A program made the translations under genes and the position numbers. A DNA stretch of 10,734 nucleotides from an uncultured Eubacteriales bacterium (GTDB taxonomy: Bacteria > Bacillota > Clostridia > Oscillospirales > UMGS1783): the NCBI GenBank assembly GCA_905209135.1, contig CAJLRT010000023.1, positions 1 through 10,734 on the forward strand. The letters run 5' to 3'. Positions 6,316 through 10,734 of the stretch are shown in pieces (the first letter of the stretch is position 1; the number at the start of each line of letters is the position of its first letter). The notes below the pieces were generated by a model that searched no databases, was not told the DNA's origin, and was given only the letters and a program-made list of their open reading frames with translations.

Positions 6316-7680
6316 ATGGAAGCAAAAGAAATGGTTGCGAGCCTGGTAGAAAAATCCAGAATCGCACAGAAGCAGCTGGAAAAATTCAACCAGCAGCAGA
6401 TCGACGCCATCGTCAGAGCGATCGCCAAGGTCGTCTATGACAATGCCGAGCCGCTGGCCCGTCTGTCCGTAGACGAGACCAGAATGGGCGTGTACGAGCA
6501 TAAGATCGCCAAGTGCAAAGGCAAGTCCAAGATCATCTGGGGCAACCTGAAAGATAAGGTTTCCGTCGGTATTGTGGAGCGCAACGAAGAGACCGGCATC
6601 ACCGTAATCGCCCGTCCGGTCGGCGTCGTGGGCGCCATCACGCCCTGCACCAACCCTGTCGTTACCCCGATGTGCAACGCCATGTTCGCCATCAAGGGCC
6701 GCAACACCGTCATTCTTTCGCCGCATCCGCGCGCAAAGAAGCTGACCGCGCAGCTCGTTGCCATGTTCAACGAGGCGATTAAGCCCCTGGGCGCGCCCGA
6801 GAACGTCATTCAGTTTATCGATCCTCCTTCCGTCGAAGCGTCCGCCGAGCTGATGAAGCAGGTCGACGTGGTCGTCGCCACCGGCGGCATGGCCATGGTC
6901 AGATCCGCCTATTCCAGCGGCAGGCCCGCCTACGGCGTCGGCGTCGGCAACGTGCAGTGCATCGTTGACCGCGGCATGGATATCTCCGTCGCAGTGCCCA
7001 AGATCCTCGAGGGCAGAGCGTTTGACAACGGCATCATCTGCTCCGGCGAGCAGACCATTATCGCGCCGAAGGAAGAGTATGACGCGATCATGGCCGAAGC
7101 GCAGAAGAACGGCGCCGTGTATGTGACCGATCCTGCCCAGAAGCAGGCTCTGCGCGACACCATCTTCCCGGGCGGCGTGATGAACAAAGACCTCGTCGGC
7201 GTCAGCGCCATCAAGGTTGCGGAAGCGGCCGGAATCAAAGTGCCTGCCGACACCCGCGTCATCCTCATCGAGGCCGACGGCTACGGCAAGGCCGACATCC
7301 TCTCCAAAGAGAAGATGTGCCCGGTTATTTCCACCTACCGCTATGACGCTTTTGAGGAAGCCGTTGAAATCGCCCAGGCCAACCTTGAAGTGGACGGCAG
7401 AGGCCACAGCGTGAGCATCCACTCCGACAACGACGAGCATCTCGAGTATGCCGGCAACCGCCTGGAGGTCGCCCGCGTCCTGGTCAACCAGATCTGCTCC
7501 ACCATGAACGGCGGCAGCTTCCAGAACGGCCTTGCGCCGACCACGACCCTCGGCTGCTGCTCTTGGGGCAACAACAGCATCTCCGAGAACTTCGACTACA
7601 AACATCTGATCAACTACATCCGCATCGCGAAATTCCTCAAGGACAAACCGACTCCGACGGATGAAGAATTGTGGGGTTAA
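6316..7680 (+). CDS. CoA-acylating aldehyde dehydrogenase, succinate-semialdehyde dehydrogenase type
   Basis: It interconverts an aldehyde with its acyl-CoA using NAD(P)H. The 454-residue protein resembles clostridial SucD (acylating succinate-semialdehyde dehydrogenase) along its length, ending in ELWG where SucD ends EIWG. Motifs are cofactor segment NPVVTPMCNAMFAIKGRN, the ATGG strand at 188-191, the catalytic Cys242 in FDNGIICSGEQ, MCPV near 335, and GGSFQNG. Relative to remembered SucD, GPGNSQVIVDKG is GVGNVQCIVDRG and TTTLGCGSWG is TTTLGCCSWG. These differences may reflect another substrate. The family also includes acetaldehyde, sulfoacetaldehyde and propionaldehyde enzymes. ATG 6316 has TAGGAGG eight bases upstream. 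Four bases separate it from the acyl-CoA ligase beta gene, strongly suggesting a shared acyl-CoA. Confidence 0.9.
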   Translation: MEAKEMVASLVEKSRIAQKQLEKFNQQQIDAIVRAIAKVVYDNAEPLARLSVDETRMGVYEHKIAKCKGKSKIIWGNLKDKVSVGIVERNEETGITVIARPVGVVGAITPCTNPVVTPMCNAMFAIKGRNTVILSPHPRAKKLTAQLVAMFNEAIKPLGAPENVIQFIDPPSVEASAELMKQVDVVVATGGMAMVRSAYSSGRPAYGVGVGNVQCIVDRGMDISVAVPKILEGRAFDNGIICSGEQTIIAPKEEYDAIMAEAQKNGAVYVTDPAQKQALRDTIFPGGVMNKDLVGVSAIKVAEAAGIKVPADTRVILIEADGYGKADILSKEKMCPVISTYRYDAFEEAVEIAQANLEVDGRGHSVSIHSDNDEHLEYAGNRLEVARVLVNQICSTMNGGSFQNGLAPTTTLGCCSWGNNSISENFDYKHLINYIRIAKFLKDKPTPTDEELWG

Positions 7681-7684
7681 TCTT

Positions 7685-8845
7685 ATGGATTTAATGGAGT
7701 ATAAAGCGAGAGACCTGTTTGAAATGGCTGAACTGCCCGTGAAAAAGGGCGTTCATTCCGATTCAGTCGACGGCCTTGCCGCCGCTGTGGAAGCCAATAA
7801 AGAGATCACATTCCCGCTGGTAGTAAAAGCACAGGTCCAGGTCGGCGGCCGCGGCAAAGCCGGCGGCATCAAAATGGCCGACAATATGGACGAACTGAAA
7901 AATGTCGCCGGCCAGATTCTGGGCATGAATATCAAGGGCCATATCGTCAACCGCCTCATGGCGGTTGAGAGGGCGGACGTCGCCTCCGAGATGTACCTGT
8001 CCATCATGCTGGACCGTCTGACCAAGTGCCCGCTGCTCATCTTTTCGCCGGCTGGCGGCGTAGAGATCGAGGAGACGGCCAAGACCAATCCCGAACTCAT
8101 CTTCAAAGTCCCCGTCAACCCCCTCAGCGGCATGACGAAGGACATCACGTCCGACATGGCCTCCAAGGCGGGGCTGACTGGCAAGACGGCCGCGCAGTTT
8201 GAAGAGACCCTGTGCAAGCTGTACGACTTCTTCCTCAAGCGCGACTGCCTGCTCGCGGAAATCAACCCGCTCGCAGTCGACCACGACGGCAACATCGTCG
8301 TGCTGGACGGCAAGGTCTCTGTCGACGACAGCGCCCTGTACCGTCAGCCTGAGGTCCAGGAGTTCAAGGCGAGCCTGGAAAAGGAAGAGAACCCGAAGAT
8401 CATCGAAGCGCGCAGCTTCAACTTCCTGTACATCCCCTGCGACGAGGACGGCACCATCGCGGTTTCGAGCAATGGTTCCGGCATGCTCATGAGCTGTATC
8501 GACCGCATTTCCGATAAGGGCATGAAGGTCCGCACGGCTCTCGACCTCGGCGGCGGCGCGACCAGCGAGCGGATTAAGGAAGCGGTCCGTATCATCCTCG
8601 ACGACGACAAGAACAAGGCCCTGTTCATCAACATCTTCGGCGGCATCACCCGCTGCGATGAGGTGGCGGGCGGCATTCGTCTCGCGAAAGAGCAGTACGG
8701 CATCAACAAGCTGATCATCATCCGCTTTGAAGGCACCAACAAGGAAAAGGGTCTCGAAATCATCCAGGGCCTGGAGAACGTCGTCTATGCCGACGGGCTG
8801 ATCGCCGGCGTGGATGAGCTCGTGAAAAGGAGAGCACAGCTATGA
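7685..8845 (+). CDS. ADP/GDP-forming acyl-CoA ligase beta subunit (SucC family), divergent
   Basis: This is the ATP-grasp and carboxylate/CoA-ligase half of an acid:CoA ligase (acid + CoA + NTP to acyl-CoA + NDP + Pi, reversible). Its length, 386 residues, equals SucC. Conserved features are ATP-grasp loop QVGGRGKAGG (52-61), metal ligands around E192 and N194 (LAEINPLAV) and D208 (VVLDGKVS), GGGA (289-292), NIFGGITRCD (316-325) and RFEGTN. The usual CMVNGAGLAM segment reads VSSNGSGMLMS (260-270), and the preceding strand is LYIPCDEDGT. The frame extends upstream to 7661, but ATG 7685 gives MDLMEYKARDLF, matching the family start MNLHEYQAK. A GTGGGG ribosome site lies in the end of the previous gene. 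The ATGA overlap with the alpha gene supports one complex. Malate-CoA ligase MtkA is another relative. Confidence 0.88.
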   Translation: MDLMEYKARDLFEMAELPVKKGVHSDSVDGLAAAVEANKEITFPLVVKAQVQVGGRGKAGGIKMADNMDELKNVAGQILGMNIKGHIVNRLMAVERADVASEMYLSIMLDRLTKCPLLIFSPAGGVEIEETAKTNPELIFKVPVNPLSGMTKDITSDMASKAGLTGKTAAQFEETLCKLYDFFLKRDCLLAEINPLAVDHDGNIVVLDGKVSVDDSALYRQPEVQEFKASLEKEENPKIIEARSFNFLYIPCDEDGTIAVSSNGSGMLMSCIDRISDKGMKVRTALDLGGGATSERIKEAVRIILDDDKNKALFINIFGGITRCDEVAGGIRLAKEQYGINKLIIIRFEGTNKEKGLEIIQGLENVVYADGLIAGVDELVKRRAQL

Positions 8846-9717
8846 GTATTATGATAGATGAAAATACCCGTTTGATCGTGCAGGGGATTACCGGCCGCGA
8901 AGGCACCTTCCATACGGAGCAGATGCTCCAGTACGGAACGAAAGTCGTCGCCGGCGTAACGCCCGGCAAGGGCGGCCAGGAAGTCCTCGGCGTGCCTGTG
9001 TTCAACACGGTGAAGGAAGCCATGGAGGCGACCGACGCGAACGCGACGGTTCTGTTTGTTCCCGCAAAATTCACGAAATCCGGCCTGATGGAAGCGATTG
9101 AGGCGGAAGTTCCCCTGATCATTACCATCGCGGAGCACGTGCCCGTACACGATATGATGGACGCATACCACCTGTCCCGCCAGAAGGGCGTGCGCGTGGT
9201 CGGCCCGAACTCTTTCGGCATCATTTCTCCGGGCAAGTCCAAGGCTGGCTTTATGGCGCACCGTATCTTCAAGCCCGGCAATGTCGGCCTGATGTCCAGA
9301 AGTGCGACGAACTGCTATGAAACGGTCTTTATGCTCACCAACGCCGGCATCGGCCAGAGCACCTGCGTCGGCGTGGGCGGCGACATGATCCCCGGCTCCA
9401 CCTTTATCGACGTGCTGCCTCTGTTTGAGAAAGACCCCGAAACCAAAGCGATCATCATGATCGGTGAAATCGGCGGCAACGAGGAAGAACTCGCGGCTGA
9501 GTATATCAAAAAGCATGTCACTAAGCCTGTCATCGCGCTGATCGCGGGCAAAAACGCCCCCAAGGGCCGCAGCATGGGCCATGCGGGCGCCATCGTATCC
9601 GCGGACGGCACGGGCAGCGCCGAGAACAAGGAAAAGGTCCTGCGCGAAGCCGGCGTTATCATCGCCGAGACCACGACTCATATTGTGGACATTGTCAAAG
9701 ATGTCCTGTCGAAGTAA
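8842..9717 (+). CDS. ADP/GDP-forming acyl-CoA ligase alpha subunit (SucD family), divergent
   Basis: This subunit binds CoA and carries the phosphohistidine; it works with the preceding beta subunit. Its length, 291 residues, matches succinyl-CoA synthetase alpha. The family start is clear (MSIMIDENTRLIVQGITG), as are VTPGKGG (39-45), STCVGVGGD (173-181), MIGEIGG (206-212) and the active His247 in MGHAGAI. Two normally fixed segments differ: GPNCPG is GPNSFG (121-126), losing a conserved Cys near CoA, and SRSGTLTYE is SRSATNCYE (152-160). Malate-CoA ligase alpha (MtkB), as remembered, keeps the SRSGTL form, so this is neither a typical succinate nor a typical malate enzyme. Start ATG 8842 overlaps the beta stop and has AAAAGGAGAG upstream. 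It is distinct from the unrelated enzyme also named SucD (the aldehyde dehydrogenase upstream). Confidence 0.9.
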   Translation: MSIMIDENTRLIVQGITGREGTFHTEQMLQYGTKVVAGVTPGKGGQEVLGVPVFNTVKEAMEATDANATVLFVPAKFTKSGLMEAIEAEVPLIITIAEHVPVHDMMDAYHLSRQKGVRVVGPNSFGIISPGKSKAGFMAHRIFKPGNVGLMSRSATNCYETVFMLTNAGIGQSTCVGVGGDMIPGSTFIDVLPLFEKDPETKAIIMIGEIGGNEEELAAEYIKKHVTKPVIALIAGKNAPKGRSMGHAGAIVSADGTGSAENKEKVLREAGVIIAETTTHIVDIVKDVLSK

Positions 9718-9738
9718 TCACTCTTTGGAGGTGTGAAC

Positions 9739-10707
9739 ATGACCAAACAGCAATATCTGGATACATTGCTTCTGATGTATCGGATCCGCAAGTTTGAAAT
9801 GACAGCTGTGGATTTCTTCGAGAAGAATATCCTCAGAGGATCCGTCCATCTCTGTGTTGGTGAAGAAGCCGCGCCTGCGACCATGGCGAACTTCATCACA
9901 GACGAGGACTATATCACGTCTACCCACCGCGGCCACGGCCACTGCATCGCAAAGGGCGCGCGCCTGGACTATGCCATGTGCGAGCTGATGGGTAAGCGCG
10001 ACGGCTACTGCAAGGGCCGCAGCGGCTCCATGCATATCGCCGACTTCACCAAGGGCAACCTGGGCGCCAACGCCATCGTCGGCGGCGGCTATCCCATCGC
10101 GACCGGCGCCGGCCTCGGCGTCAAAATGCAGGGCGGCAATCAGGTCGTCGTCTGCTGGAGCGGCGACTCCGCGACCAACGAAGGTACTTTCCATGAAGCG
10201 CTGAACCTGGCCGCCGTATGGAAGCTGCCTGTCATCTTCGTCGTAGAGAACAACCTGTACGGCATTTCCGTTCCCTCCTGGCAGAGCACGTCCGTGAAGG
10301 ACATCTCCGTCCGCGCCAAGTCCTACGGCATTCAGGGCATTACGGTCGACGGTAACGACGTCGTCGCCCTGGGCAAGGTCTTTGAAAAGGCCGTCAAGGA
10401 CGTTCGCGCCGGCAAAGGCCCCATCCTCATTGAGACCAAGACGTATCGCTGGCTCGGCCACTGGACCGGCGACCCGACGCCGTATCGTACCAAGGAAGAA
10501 GTAGAAGAGTGGAAGGCGAAAGATCCGATCAAGCGCCTGCGTGAATACCTCAAGGAAGAGCACAAAGTCACCGACGCTGAGCTGGACGCGCTGGAGCAGT
10601 CCGCCGCTGATGAGATGGCTGCGGCCGCAGAATTCGCGCTCAACGATCCCGAGCCCGATCCCACATATGTCCTTCAGGATGTATTTTATGAAGGGGGCGA
10701 AAACTAA
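9739..10707 (+). CDS. Thiamine-diphosphate dehydrogenase E1 component, alpha subunit (acetoin/pyruvate dehydrogenase type)
   Basis: E1 alpha and beta decarboxylate a 2-oxoacid, or cleave acetoin, on thiamine diphosphate and pass the acyl group to lipoyl-E2. The 322-residue size and lack of N-terminal extension resemble acetoin dehydrogenase AcoA. Motifs are STHRGHGH (61-68), GRSGSMHIAD (93-102), GNLGANAIVGGG, the diphosphate/Mg site SGDSATNEGTFHEALN (141-156) with NN at 171-172 and NLYGIS, and GHWTGDPTPYR (240-250). The canonical GDG is GDS (142-144); Asp143, the metal ligand, remains. The frame opens at GTG 9733, but ATG 9739 is chosen because GGAGGTG (9727-9733) would be its ribosome site. 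It lies 21 bases after the ligase alpha gene and overlaps the E1 beta start by one base. Pyruvate, another 2-oxoacid or acetoin are all possible substrates. Confidence 0.9.
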   Translation: MTKQQYLDTLLLMYRIRKFEMTAVDFFEKNILRGSVHLCVGEEAAPATMANFITDEDYITSTHRGHGHCIAKGARLDYAMCELMGKRDGYCKGRSGSMHIADFTKGNLGANAIVGGGYPIATGAGLGVKMQGGNQVVVCWSGDSATNEGTFHEALNLAAVWKLPVIFVVENNLYGISVPSWQSTSVKDISVRAKSYGIQGITVDGNDVVALGKVFEKAVKDVRAGKGPILIETKTYRWLGHWTGDPTPYRTKEEVEEWKAKDPIKRLREYLKEEHKVTDAELDALEQSAADEMAAAAEFALNDPEPDPTYVLQDVFYEGGEN

Positions 10708-10734
10708 TGAAAAAGTCATATGCAATGGCGATTA
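10707..10734 (+). CDS. E1 beta subunit, N-terminal fragment cut by window edge
   Basis: ATG 10707 overlaps the TAA of the E1 alpha gene by one base (TAATG) and is preceded by AAGGGGGCGA. Only nine complete codons are visible (MKKSYAMAI), matching the short N-terminal pattern of E1 beta subunits of pyruvate/acetoin dehydrogenases, which begin with a few residues followed by YxxAI. Position directly after E1 alpha makes this assignment likely, though the protein itself is not visible. Confidence 0.7.

Noticed and set aside
6292..7605. 437-residue minus-strand frame opposite the aldehyde dehydrogenase
   Set aside because: Antisense shadow of a confidently identified gene; low-complexity Asp/Gly/Val-rich peptide.
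9718..10725. 335-residue minus-strand frame opposite E1 alpha
   Set aside because: Antisense shadow; the plus-strand protein has full ThDP motifs and a good ribosome site.
1..10734. CRISPR arrays, tRNA/rRNA genes, insertion sequences, phage genes
   Set aside because: No regularly spaced repeats, tRNA-like cloverleaf, transposase motifs or terminal inverted repeats were seen by eye; a covariance-model scan would be needed for small RNAs.

Overview
The window looks like a contig from an anaerobic, fairly GC-rich Firmicute, probably a clostridial gut-type or sediment bacterium. The evidence is an oxygen-sensitive class III ribonucleotide reductase, a MecA-type ClpC adaptor (a Firmicutes family), strong AGGAGG-like ribosome binding sites, and an acylating aldehyde dehydrogenase closely resembling the SucD enzyme of Clostridium kluyveri as I recall its sequence. 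The taxonomy is inference. The first 15 bases are not genomic: they match the 3' end of the Illumina TruSeq read-2 adapter, so the real sequence starts near base 16.

Region 1 (about 16-3240, + strand). A strong intrinsic terminator (123-166) ends an upstream gene whose frame cannot be settled. Next comes a promoter carrying two NrdR boxes exactly 32 bp apart, then nrdD and nrdG with overlapping ATGA stop/start, closed by a long hairpin at 3205-3238. This is the anaerobic dNTP-synthesis operon under probable NrdR control. Region 2 (3270-3860, - strand) is a mecA-like gene converging on the same hairpin. About 350 bp without a convincing gene follow.

Region 3 (4208-10734, + strand, continuing past the edge) is the interesting part. 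A FadR/GntR-type regulator with its own promoter and a possible operator is followed, in one direction and with short gaps, by malic enzyme, a CoA-acylating aldehyde dehydrogenase of the succinate-semialdehyde type, beta and alpha subunits of an ADP/GDP-forming acyl-CoA ligase resembling succinyl-CoA synthetase, the alpha subunit of a thiamine-diphosphate 2-oxoacid/acetoin dehydrogenase E1, and the first nine codons of the E1 beta subunit. The aldehyde dehydrogenase and the ligase share an acyl-CoA as common intermediate, so they probably act as a pair: either acid + ATP + CoA to acyl-CoA to aldehyde, or the reverse with ATP gain. Malic enzyme and E1 fit a malate to pyruvate to acetyl-CoA branch supplying reductant, or an acetoin-type cleavage.

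The ligase differs from ordinary succinyl-CoA synthetases at several normally conserved segments. The natural substrate may therefore not be succinate, and the cluster may be a specialised catabolic or fermentative module whose substrate cannot be read from this window alone.
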